A DNA stretch of 64,000 nucleotides from Dendrophyllia cribrosa. Its lineage: Eukaryota; Cnidaria; Anthozoa; Scleractinia; Dendrophylliidae. A program made the position numbers and the translations under genes. Position 1 is the stretch's first letter, and the number at the start of each line of letters is the position of its first letter. This document shows positions 35,259 to 47,142 of this stretch, piece after piece. The stretch is from positions 10,850,139-10,914,138 of the forward strand of contig JAJLRJ010000006.1 of NCBI GenBank assembly GCA_024195265.1, read 5' to 3'. A model generated the notes under the pieces. It saw nothing but the letters and a program-made list of their open reading frames with translations. It searched no databases and was not told the DNA's origin.

Positions 35259-38200
35259 TCACATTTCATCATCTTCAAATCCCAAATCTTCCTCTGGGAA
35301 ATCTCCAACAGTGACATCCTTGGGTTTAATAAATCCACCATACTTTGCTGGGCATGTGAAATAACGCTTTCCAGCAACACTAAAAGAGAGATACAAAACA
35401 ACATCACTTCAATCAACATATTCTAAAGATATTGTTTATTTAAGCCTGGCTTTCATATGCTATGTACGATCGCTGTGATCAATAAAAGAAAAATGTTCAA
35501 CGATTGTAGTGATCATATGGAAACCACTCTCCAGCGATTGTAGCGATCGCAGCCAGCCAGACTGGTCCGTTCATAAACAGAATCCACCATTTTGAAGACC
35601 TGTTTTTTGAGTCCATCAAATTTGTGTATGATATTTACAATTGATCGGTCTGGAAAAAAGTTCGAAAAAATAATCCCATTTGATACCATTTATCAATTGA
35701 CCCGCCTAGCTGGCTAGTTTAGCTGGTAAGTGCCGCAAGTTTCAGTCAATGGGGCCAGACAGGTCATGTCATTACCCTGATACAAAACAAGATTTTTTTT
35801 CAGTCAATGGGGCCAGACAGGTCATGTCATTACCCTGATACAAAACAAGATTTTTTTAGTGCAATAAGGAATGGTCTGGTTACCTGCCATCATTTTTACC
35901 AAAAGGTTCGTCATACTTAACACCAACCCACCAGCCTGGTTTGAAGTCTGTTTGCCCTGGAATAAAAAAGAAGGAAGAGACTTAAAGTGCCCATCACCCC
36001 TAGAAAGTTATTTTCAGAATCAACTCTATGTACATTGAATAGTTGAATGGTAAAATATTTCTTGTTTTGAACGTGGCGTTTGTGAGTTATAGAGATTTGA
36101 ATTTACAAAATGCTAATTAGATGACGTCAACCCGGGAATTTGCCATTATTTCTACGCCAATTTACAATGCGCAGTTTACAGTTTGAGGATAATTAATTTA
36201 AAAAATACTTAAAATAAACTGCGGATAGTCAATTGATTCGTAAAAAATATCACTTGGAGGTGAAAACAAGTAGAACTTTGTATAATAAATGATTCCCGGG
36301 TTGACGTCATCTAATTAGCATTTTGTAAATTCAAATCTCTATAACTCACTAACACGACGTTCAATACTAGAAATATTTTACCATTCAACTATTCAATGTA
36401 CATAGAGTTGATTCTGAAAATAACTTTCTAAGGGTGATAGGCACTTTAATATATAGCGCACATATCACATGTCCTAAGGTGCTTTACATACACTTATGAG
36501 AATGAGATCAGACGTGTCACGTCAGCTTAGGAAGGCGCCTCAGGCAACCACTATCAGTCCATTGTTGATCTCATCTCCCCCACCCCACCCATGAATGAAC
36601 AATGTATGGCACTGTGGGTGGTCACAGCCAGGGTATTGTTATGTCCTCAGTGGTTCTTTTACACCCTCGTCGGAGACAATGGCTGCCATTTCTATGTGGT
36701 CATCCGAGCCTTGGAAGGTCTAACCATTTGCAGATGTCATTTGATAGCAAAGACAGCACCTTTCCCTCAGTTATTTCAAAACCCTGAGTGTTGGTTCGGC
36801 CAGAACAATTTCAAGTTTTGTTAACTAAGTTTCTTGCTCTTTTGTGCCCTCCCCTAACACAATTAAACCTTTAATAAGTTGCATATCAACATCATAATTT
36901 CATGTCACAAGTGTAGGACAAAGAAACCAAATCTGAAACATGCGTCTGTTTGATATATATTATGAATGGCCCTTTTTATAATACTTAAGGGGGGAGAAAC
37001 TTAACTACAAGGTGGTTGCTATGGAAGAGTTCCAAACGTCATATAATGAGTTTCTTTACTTCCTCGGCTATGATGTTTGGTCACGTTCATTCTGTTAATG
37101 GTACCATTAAATTTCATAAGTCACAGCCATATTTGGTAAGTCACGTGACCAGAACATAAAAACCCTTAAAACTCAAACATCTTACATTTTTTTCCAATAA
37201 AACCAATGTCAACGGCTTAAGAACATCCTAATAAAAAATCTGTAGCATGGATTTGTTAAAATTCACGTAATTGAAAAAGCTATGACGTCATAAAGGTGTA
37301 TTTTGATACATTTTCTTTAATAACTTTCCTGTTTTTTCGCCTAACGGTAATTCCATGCTACAGATTTTTAAAAAGGTTGAATTGCTTATGATTCGGCAAA
37401 AAAAAAAGATTTCTATCTCGTTTCCTTTGAGTTTTTACGCTTTTTCATTCTTATGCGCGGTTGGGGACTGGCACTAGTTACGCATGTGCAATGTCGATCT
37501 AGTGATGTCTTGTGTTCAGTTTCATAGTTCCCACCACATTAGCAGTTTATGACACGTGAGAAATGCTAACCATGAAATAATGTCCCTAGCAACGACTCCA
37601 AAACTGTAGTTAAGTTTCTCCCCCCTTAAATGGCAGTTTTCCCTAGACCCTTTTTATACTTCAACTTGTTTTTTCCCTACCCTTTCCTATACTTCGTGAA
37701 ATCCCTACCCTTTCATACACTTCAACTCCTGAAATCCCTACCCTTTCACATACTTCAACTCATGAAATCCCTACCCTTTCATGTACCTCCAGCCTACAAC
37801 CATGTGACTGCTATTGAGCTTAACAGCAGCCCTGACCTTATATGTACATACCTACAAACATAACCACACCCCTCCTGGGTGGGGCATTAGCAACAGTGAC
37901 CTCGCAGCGAGATCCAACAGTGATTGCATTAGCAGTTTCCTCTTCTTTTTGTGCTCTTTCTTTCTCTTGCTGGATCTCCTCTGGAGTTTTCTCTTTAAAC
38001 TGGCCAAGCTTTTTTCTCTCTTTGAAGGCTCTGACTGAATCTACAGGTCAGAGCAAAATTATTTCAAAAAAGAACCTTTTCTTGTGATGGTGTTTTATGC
38101 ATGAAAGGAAAAGGTATGTATGTAATGTCTACATTTGCATGTCCAATCAATGCATTACCAGTCTATACTAATAAATTAATAAGAAATATCAATGAATCCC

Positions 38201-40075
38201 ATCTATAGAGAGGTGAACACATGGAAGCCAAGTGGTCAGTATATTGGACTTCTAAGGTCGCAGTCTCTTAAACATTTTCACCCCCGCCCCCGACCTATAA
38301 ATTCCCTGGATCCGCCAATGGTAGTTAGTTACTCCCCTCTAGATAGGATGCTAGTCTATTGTTATTTTAATTTGTAGGGTTACGTTTGTGCCCCAGCAAT
38401 TTGTCAGGAGTTGTCTATGACTCGCTGGTGCCAATTTATACACCTGGGTGGAGAGAGACAATGCTAAGTAAAGTTCTCATCTAACAAACAGTACTATCAA
38501 TGACAAAAACGAGGACTCAAGCCACTGACATGCTAATCAACATCGGTCTGCTGCACCTACACATCAAACCATGTATTTGCACAAGCTGTTAAAGTGAGTT
38601 AAAGTTTGTGACTTACCAGTTCTCTTTGCATAGTCCTCTGTGTCCATCTCATATTTTTCTACAGCTGATAAATCTTCAAACTGTCCTGCCTTTTTTGTAG
38701 GATCTTTGTCCACAACCTTGAGATGGATTCAACAAAAAAATTATCACTTGTCACTTTGTAACATTAATAGTTAATATAATGATATCCCTGTAAACATACA
38801 TGTAATCTCATGTTGTCATCAACTGGATAAGCACCCAGTAATGCATCTTCATTGTTGAGGACACACAAAAGCTTCCCTTCTCTGTCCAGTAACTGCACTT
38901 CCATTGTCACTGCTGAACATCCAGTTATTAATTCTAGTTTTCCCTAAAACAAAAAAGTAAGTTTGAGTGATTGATTAATTGACCAATTGATCAATATTAT
39001 TGATTGATTGAAAGAAAAATTGACTGCCAGGTTTGACTGACTGTCTAGTACTGTAAATGAATGAATGAATGAATGACTGAGAGTAATAACATTGATAGAT
39101 TGATTGAAAGATAAACTGACTGACTCCCAAAACTTTGATCTTTGATGTTTCAATTCACTCTGATAGGGGGCTGGTGCTCGAAATGTCAGTTTTCTTTTGA
39201 CCGCGGCCAATCTACCTAATCAACTCAGTTTGAAATTTTTTTTTTGTTTCATTACATTTTATTCATTTGACTGACTGACTGACTGACTGACTGACTGACT
39301 GACTGATTGATTGATTGATTGATTGAATGACTGACTGACTGACTGACTGACTGACTGATTGACTAGCAAAAATTTTTTTTTTTTTTCAACTGAGATGTTT
39401 CGATTTACTTGGACAAAGGGCTAGTGCTCAAATTAACCCTTCCTCCCATTTTTTTTTAGGGGGGTTGGTATGGCTACACATAGGCCAACTGACTGACTGA
39501 CTAGTTATTTCATTTATTCATTCAAGTTTGTTCATTGATTGATTCATTGATTGATTCATTGATTCATTCACTGAATCATTCATATCTTTGTAATAGTATT
39601 GTATTTGTTTTATAAGTCATTCCATTATTGTAATTTCTATTTCTACATTTTATTTATTGTAAATTAGTTTGGAAGATCCCATTTAAGAAAACTAATAAAG
39701 GATATTGTATTGTATTGACTGATTGATTGGATGTTCGATTGATTGATTCATCGACTACACTGTAGAAATGTTTGGCCTAGAGATCATTAAGCTTAATTAA
39801 TTTTAATACTGCTGTCATGTCATTCTCTTGATAGATATTCAGACAGTCTGCTAGGCAAGTGATCGATTAAATAAAGTTCAATAAAAAATATTAGGATGAC
39901 AGATATCCATAAAAAAAATAACTAGAAAGAAAATCACAAAATTTAAACAATAAAATACAAGTACCTTTAAAGTAGAGATCGTTTCGCTTCTTTGTAGCCT
40001 TTTCTCTGATGTAAAAGAAGTCATTGAGCTTGTAATCTGAACAGACACGGTACTTGGCGTCGAAATACCTGCCAT
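35259..40075 (-). CDS. TBCB: Tubulin-folding cofactor B, six coding exons
   Basis: Cytosolic chaperone that receives alpha-tubulin from CCT and hands it to cofactor E. Coding exons in transcript order: 40075-39965, 38943-38800, 38716-38617, 38040-37852, 35956-35884, 35379-35259. All junctions are GT-AG and in phase; 738 nt give 245 residues (human 244). Residues about 10-90 form the ubiquitin-like domain (conserved [14 protein letters not shown]). A charged helix ([16 protein letters not shown]) leads to a CAP-Gly domain at about 155-235 with [25 protein letters not shown] (201-205) and GKRYF...KYGGFIKP. The tail [14 protein letters not shown] replaces the vertebrate ...DEI end but keeps the acidic character. 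Introns hold a long MITE, a SINE, GACT microsatellites and PLE tails. Divergent partner of LRR1. Confidence 0.96.
35442..35530. mobile_element. Tiny member of the CATATG / CGATCG palindrome family
   Basis: Left end AAGCCTGGCTTTCATATG and right end CATATGGAAACCA (35514-35526) match the tips of the 696-bp element at 49135-49830, with ACGATCGC words between. It lies in TBCB intron 5 and appears to be a deleted derivative or seed form of that family. Confidence 0.55.
35982..36449. mobile_element. 468-bp TTAA-flanked foldback MITE in TBCB intron 4
   Basis: Ends TTAAAGTGCCCATCACCC and GGGTGATAGGCACTTTAA are inverted, and the arms stay complementary for about 170 bp (for example ATAGAGATTTGAATTTACAA and TGACGTCAACCCGGGAA). 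The element starts only 26 bp upstream (in transcript sense) of the TBCB exon 5 acceptor at 35956. TTAA termini are piggyBac-like; the superfamily is not proven. Confidence 0.88.
36630..36805 (-). mobile_element. SINE body, copy 2, in TBCB intron 4
   Basis: Matches the body of the SINE at 18862-19058: GCCATTTCTATGTGGTCATC, AAGGTCTAA, TTGCAGATGTCAT, CCTCAGTTATTTCAAAACCC and GAGTGTTGGTTCGGCC. The tRNA-like head is lost or too diverged to recognise, and the copy is less complete than the first. Confidence 0.6.
37650..37790. repeat. ~34-bp minisatellite, about four copies
   Basis: Units of ACTTCAACTCATGAAATCCC plus TACCCTTTCA lie in TBCB intron 4, about 60 bp from exon 4. Confidence 0.75.
39050..39770. 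repeat. GACT/GATT microsatellite complex with PLE tail relics in TBCB intron 1
   Basis: Runs of GACT and GATT (39269-39362 and others) alternate with two degenerate PLE 3' ends. At 39157-39198, CTGATAGGGGGCTGGTGCTC followed by GAAATGTCAG is a decayed hammerhead-like motif and precedes GGCCAATCTACCTAATCAACTC; at 39410-39440 a further decayed copy reads GGACAAAGGGCTAGTGCTC. A LINE-like tail AATAAAGGATATTGTATTGT lies near 39695-39716. Confidence 0.65.
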
Positions 40076-40315
40076 TTCCCTCTATTTTATAGTGAAAATG
40101 TAGTAAAAACTCTCTACTATAAAGATTTTCGCAGCAAATCAATTTTACAATCAATTTACAAGACAACTCCTTTTCGCTTTGGTATCGCGGGCTCAAGGAT
40201 AATTCTCCGTCAAGGATTGGATCGAATTGATCACGTGAGTACAATCAAACTATGGCGGCAACAAAGGTAAACTATGTTCAAAAGTTCACTTTTTAGTGCT
40301 CAATGAGACAGCAAA
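40076..40315. promoter_or_regulatory. Bidirectional promoter between TBCB and LRR1
   Basis: Only 240 bp separate the two divergent start codons. The palindrome TCACGTGA (40231-40238, E-box/USF type) and a CTATGGCGGC word (YY1-like, 40250-40259) are present. An upstream ATG at 40252 opens a 14-codon frame ending TAG at 40294-40296, out of frame with LRR1, so it would be a short uORF if transcribed. Confidence 0.6.
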
Positions 40316-43300
40316 ATGCGCCTAAATTGCGAAGTTTCAATTGTAAATCGACTAGCTCCTTCGCTTAGCAAGCGAAGCTCAAACAAACCTGCACGCGCTT
40401 CTTTGGCGATTGGACGCAAAGAATCTTCAAAACTTGTTGGCGCGATGGCGGAAAAGACTGTCTTCCTTTTGGTTTGCACTGCTAAGGAGAGAACGGGGAC
40501 AAAATACAAGGTTTGTGCAAAACACCCTAGCAATTATCACGCCTTTAATGGAAGTAAAAATGACAAAATTGTCTTTTGAAAGTTCAGCTTTATTAAATGA
40601 TTCATTTGTATTTTGTTCGATTCCAGGTCAAAGAAAATCTTCAGCAAGTCTTCTCCAAGTTTCTTGAAAAAGGAAAAGCAACAATTCGTTTAAAGGAGCC
40701 TCCACACGATTTGTTTATTGATAAGGTAATTGCTGTATTTCTTAACTAAATTGCTTTGGGTGAGAGGGAGGTACTCCACAAATTTCAAGGGCACGCACCC
40801 AAGGACCACAACCTATTCTTAGATCTAATGTACCAGTCAATTCCAAGACCGCCCATCCCCCCCCCCGGGCATACCCCGGGCATTTGACGAGAGGTTAACA
40901 TAGTATCAAATTTCCCAACGAACTTGGCAACTGGCACGGCCAAAGTAAGCTGAAATCCACTGTAACTAGTTACTTTAATCCCTCCTTGCCCGGACGGTGG
41001 AGCATTTGACGCTCTGTGAAGCCCTGCCCGGTGGGGCATTTGACCGTATAAACTGCCCACATAGTGGGGCATTTGACATTTTTTTTCTAAAAAAGTCAAA
41101 TGCCCGGGGGTTTGCCCAGGGGGGGGGGGGATGGGCGGTCTTGGAATTGACTGGTACATAAACCTGGCCATAATGGCTCCGTCAATTCCAAGCCCGCTCA
41201 TCCCCCCCCCCCCCCCCCCCCCCGGGCATTTGTCGGGCATTTGTCTTTTTTTTTTTTAAAAGTTGCAAATGCCCCACGGTGGGGTCAGCTTATATGTACA
41301 AATCCCCACGGTGGGGCATCTGAAAGAGTGCAAATGCCCGACCCATGGGACAAAATCAAAATTTTTATTTTAATGATTATTGATGGCAGCAATAATTGCT
41401 CACAAATAAATGGATCTTTATTCATGCTAGGAATTCTTTCGTTCTACCTCTGTATTACTTATATCCGATCCCTCGTTCGTTCTAATGATTTGTGTTATGT
41501 TTCTGCAAAACTTGTGACTACAACAATTTCCTGTCGATTCTCGTTGTTTTGTTAATGTTATTAATTTTGATTAAAATTATGCTTACGTTCAATCCATTTA
41601 CACGGTAAGGTCGCCGTTGATTGAAACGCTTTTTCAAGTGAAGTTGCTATTGAATTTTTAAATAGCCAGATTCTTCTGTTGCGACATATCATGATGGAAA
41701 GATACCAAGGCCACAAATGTTGGCAAATAAGACGTCAACAAAAATTGAAAATTTGCCGTGATATAGATATTATCTTCTGTGGCACTTGAAAGGTAAGGCA
41801 ATAGGCAGCCTGTTTTGAAAATTGTGTGAAACTTTAATATTTTCACTTAAAAAGTGCAGGACTCAAACGACATTTATCAACTCAGTTCTTATTTTTTTAT
41901 ATTGGGGGCAATCAGAAAATTAAAAATAAACAACGAAGCATGTACGAATTTTAATATCCAAAAGATAACTTTGTTTTGACAATGCCCCACCCCCCGGCTG
42001 ACCTATTTTAGCAAATGCCCCACCCTTGGGAAAGAAAAGGTAAAAAATGCCCGACAAATGCCCGGGAGGGGGATGAGCGGGCTTGGAATTGACGGAGCCA
42101 TAACCTTTGTATAGTACAGTAGAAGTATTCCATCTAAGGCTATAAATGGCAATTCACATTCTGGGAAGATGGCAGAAATATTTTGAAATCAAAATGTTGC
42201 TTGTTTTGTAAGTTAGGTCAAATCACAGGCGACCCACACAGCCAGATCTTGACTCGGTTTCTAAATTTAAGGGACACTGTCACTAGGGTGCATCAGGCCA
42301 AAAAACTTTTTTTCTTTTCCACTTGTCCATTGGCCAAGTGCCACTCAAATTTTGATTGTCCGAAAGTGAAATTCACTCATCCAAAAATGAAAAAATTAAA
42401 AAATATATATAGCGGTAAAACAAATTTACAATGTATTGCAAACACTGGCCTATAAGCTACATTTACCCAAAACTTTTTGCTCAAAACTGCGGGTGCGGCT
42501 TACCTGCGGGAACTTCTGCAATAGTTTATACTTTCTGGTGATATACGTTGACCAGACGTTTTGAACCTTGAAATTATACATTCTATTGCTGGTTTGCATG
42601 TGACGTCATGGCGGCCATGTTGGTGGTCAAGAACAAAACCGTTTCTCTCCGCTGGGAACTTAACTCTATTTTCATGCAAATTCTGCAAAAAAAAATGTAT
42701 TGTATTGACCACCAACATGGCCGCCTTGTCACGTGGTTGCAAACCAAGAATTTATTTGAGGTGTACAACGTGGAGCAAACATAATTCTTTAACTTTAGAT
42801 GGTGTAGAAAAGTGAGTCTTGTTTCTCTAACAGATCTGCCAGAGTGTCTCCGAGACAAAAAATCAAATTGAAGAATAAGTATCCGCATGAAACACGTATT
42901 CTCGTAATAATATTAATGTACAAACATGAGCGTTATAAATTGTAAAATTTAGCCTCAAATTGTCAAAATACCTGTGTCGAAACAGTGCTCCCTATCTTTG
43001 TTGGACATTTTGAAGCTGTTAGCAATGAAGGAACACCGAAGACAAACGAATTTGAAGCCAAAGAAAAGAGTCTGAAAACAAGTGGCCATCTTGGTTATCC
43101 TATAGTTACAGTTTGTAGTAACCAGGCTAAGTAACATTTGCTCAAGAAATTTGCACGGTCGGAAAACGTTAAGTTTAAGAGTAAAAAGAAACAGAAATTC
43201 GCAGAAACCAGGTCTAGTTTACGAAGTACAGAGATGCTTGGGAAACTTAGAACTCAGTGAAAAACGAGACAAATTTCTCCTGGTAAATTGTACTCGTCTA

Positions 43301-46300
43301 GTCGGACAAGTGCTGTTGGAAATCCACTCGTCCGAGATCAAAAAGTACTCGTCTCAGACGAGCGGACGAGTGGAAGTTTTTTGCCCTGTGCATGCACCAG
43401 ATTCTTGAATTAAAAACTTGAAACTTTTATCCTAAATATTCCAAGTTGAAGTGTCAATTTCAAAATTGGTGTTGAGTTTCTTCGTTTTCCACTGTGGCCG
43501 TCGCCACTGCTCCATGCCTTTTTGAAATTGACACTTCAACTTGAAAAATTTAGGCTAAACTTTTCAAGTTTTTATTCGAGAAACTGGCGCATGTGCCCTC
43601 TTGACAGTGTCCTTTTAACTAGGCCCTGGATCACAGGGAGCCCAGGCTCACAACAGGAATCCTCTACAACAAAATATAAGGATTTGCATAGGATTTATCC
43701 TGAGTTTAATAAAATATCAAAATTATAAATAAACAACCATTTAAGGACGTTCGCGCTAATTGTTTATGCGCATCCTTGCTGCGCACGCAATTCATGTCGC
43801 AACGCCATGCATGCTACGTCATGCACGAGCGTGCGCGCAAGAGAAGAAATCTAAGCACATGAAGGGCTGGTAGCCGTTTTGTTAACTTTGCTTAGATTTA
43901 ACTCGCTTGGATGGTCGGTGACCCCCAATTTTTTTTTGATAGATAATTTTCTTTGCCAATTCTCGACAGATTGTAAAAAAATGAACAAAAAATCAATGTA
44001 GGAAGTTCAAATTTTTTCCATTTTTCTGCCCGCGCGACATCGAATCCTCGCAACTTGCGGCTGTCAGAGTTTGCAAATACTGTCGTTTACAGATTAGATT
44101 TCCTCTAAAGAACGTTACCAGTTGAACGAATTTGCTTAATAGACCCACTCGTACAAAATTTGGCACAGAAAATTGCATTTTAGAGATTCATTAACAATAT
44201 TTTTGGACTAACAGACATTGGGGCCATATCGAGTTGGGTAGACCGATTTTTCGAAATTAGGGTCACCTTTCAGATATCTTATCACCGAAACGAAGTCGGT
44301 GACCCCCCATTTTTTTTGCATTTCTGATACGAGTAACTCATTGCCTAACTGCAGCAAAAGTTTTATAAAAAAATCAATGTTAGAAGATTTTCGCGCGAAC
44401 GTCCTTAAGTGATCAAACCTTATTAATGATACCTATCCGTTGTTTCTTGATGGCTGCTGAATGACATTTTAGTGAGTTTTGGTTTTCTGGTTTGACTTCA
44501 CCTAAAAAATAAATCCTTATATTTTTATCTTTGAGGACGCTTAGCCTGGGTTCCCTGTGCAAGGGTTACCCCCAGCATTTTGTTGCCAGGACTGTGGAAC
44601 AAGGTTTCTTTAATACCTAAGAAAACCAGGGAAACCTGGAAATCAGGCATCAAAATTAATCACTGACCTCCCCTGTATTGTGTTTACACAAGCTGTAATA
44701 TAGGAGTGTCATGCCTACCCATCCAGCGACTCCCCTAAAACAACTGGGTTTTGGCGTTTTGGATGGAAGATTTTCAGTAATAGGGGTATGAGAACAAGGC
44801 GTACACATGACCTGAAAGAAATACAATATTAATTCTTAACTTGGATATTAATTTTTCTTTGCAGGCTGATCCATTGTGCCTTAAATCATTCCTGTCCACT
44901 CTTAAACTTGGCGACAAAGAACTGCAAAAGGTCAAACTGTCAGGTCTGACTCCTGCAAAGGCATCGGAAATTGAGAAACCCAAAACTGAAATGGTGATCA
45001 CAAGGCGCAGTGATTATCCTCTTGGAAAACCATTTCCAAGTACACTGAGTAAGCTATCCATTAGCGATTGTGGACTACTGCGGATTGAAGCACGCATCTT
45101 ACAAATCAGAGGTTTGACATGTTTAAACCTTGCTGGAAACCAAATAAAGGAGATTCCTTGCAGAATGGCAAGATTTTCAACATTGTCTCAACTTAATTTC
45201 CATGGCAACAGAATTAGAGAATTTCCAGCTGCATTATGTAATGGCATTTTAACATCATCTTTGAGGTTCTTGGATCTCAGCCAAAATGAAATCAAGCTGT
45301 TACCTGTGGCTTTCTGCAACTTCAAAAACCTTGTTCATCTCAAACTTGATAGAAACCAAATTCATATGCTGCCAGTAAATATTGGAAAGCTTTCAAGTTT
45401 ACGCTTTCTTAGTGCAAGTCACAATCAACTCACAGTTTTGCCCTACAGTTTATCTACACTAAGACTGGAATCAATTGACGTGTCTGGAAATCCATTTCTT
45501 CATCAACTCAACTGGAACTTTGTTAGCAAATTAGCTGTCCCTTCCTTAAAGGAATGTGCCGGGATTGCTGTAAAAAAGAACAGGTAAAATACTTTTGTTG
45601 TGGTTCTTTTTTTTCAAATTTATTATAAACAGGTTCAAGAAAGCAACTCCATATCGGCAGGGGTAATTTGCCGAACGCTGAATGCCGAACGCAGAACGCC
45701 GAACGTCTGTCAGCGGTTTATCTTGTGAAACATGTGCTTCACCATGGCGGAGCGAATTGTTATTTCGAGCAGGTATATAAAGTCTTGTACTACCAATAAA
45801 ACAACATTTAACCTGTAATTCTAGTAACCTTACATATATGATCGAACTGGTAAAAAATGTAAAAAAAAAAAAACAGTACATAGGGGAAACCAAACGCACG
45901 ATTCGTGAACACTTCACGAACACAGAACACAGACAAGGGACAAACAACCCACATCACGCCAACTCCACAGCAGCGGTCCCTACATATTTCAACTTACCAG
46001 GTCACTCTTCCGCGGACATGAGACTCATCCCGCCTGAACTGCAGCCTACCATCAATGCTTCCCGTCGAAAAGCACGCGAGGCCTTTTTAATTCATGAGGG
46101 AACACTTTATCACCAGAAGGCATTAACCGAAGGAACGAACGCTGAACTCATACACTATATATTATTTTTATCTTATGTTTACAAGTGCGCTGTCTTTATG
46201 TCATGTATTAGCCAGTCATTTATAACCATGTATTTTTCAAATTTTAGGAGCCGTTACAATGTTTTCTCATCGCCGAGAATACAGCGACATATCCGGGACA

Positions 46301-47101
46301 TTCTTACTGTCCAGAGCGCTAAATTTGAAAAGCTTCCGTCTGACAAAAGAGCCAAATTACAAAGAAAATTGGGGGAAATGGCGAAACAAGGTGTATGTTT
46401 TACTCCATAACAAAAAAACTAAGTACTTTGGCGGTTAGGTTCACCCTGGCTTTTCCAGAAGAAGTGTTAAGGAATCATTTAAGACCCTTTTTATTTGCCT
46501 GAGATTTGGACAACTACTATCGAATCGCGTTCTAAAATTCGGTTTTTTCGCTGGTTTCAGTATGGAAAAAACACGGCATTGATATTCAGGATGGTCTTTC
46601 TCTTCAAGAAAGGACTTGCTAACTAAGGTTCACCCTGGAAATGTTAGCCTCGTGTCTAAACAAAAGATTGGCGAAGTTTGGATTTAATACGATGCGTGGA
46701 AATAGTATCAAAGCGCTATTTTCTAGAAGGTGTTCCGTAAACTAAAAATGGCGCTCCAAAATGTCTTCCTACAAACTCCCACGAGACCGGCAAACGGCAA
46801 ATTTGAATAATTATCTTAACACAAACGGCGCTTGCTTTTTGCTTTTTCAAGTTAGGATTTCAAAGAGAAGCCATCATTTATTTCACATTTCTCATTGTCC
46901 GGCAAATAGAAAGGCCTATTTTTTTTAAAACCTCAGGTAATATACTCTAGGTCTGAACTACGTTAACCGATCGAGTAAAAGAGCGCGTCTAGATCTGGAC
47001 TGCAAAACGCTTTGTAAAGAGCACGAGAAACAAAGCGCAACGTACAAGCGAGTGACCCGTGATTCACGCTCTCTATTTGAAAACCATGTTCTGCGAAAAA
47101 T

Positions 47102-47142
<41 letters not shown>

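Noticed and set aside
40252..40296. Upstream ATG as the true LRR1 start
   Set aside because: It is out of frame with the LRR1 coding sequence and stops after 14 codons; the ATG at 40316 aligns with the family N-terminus.
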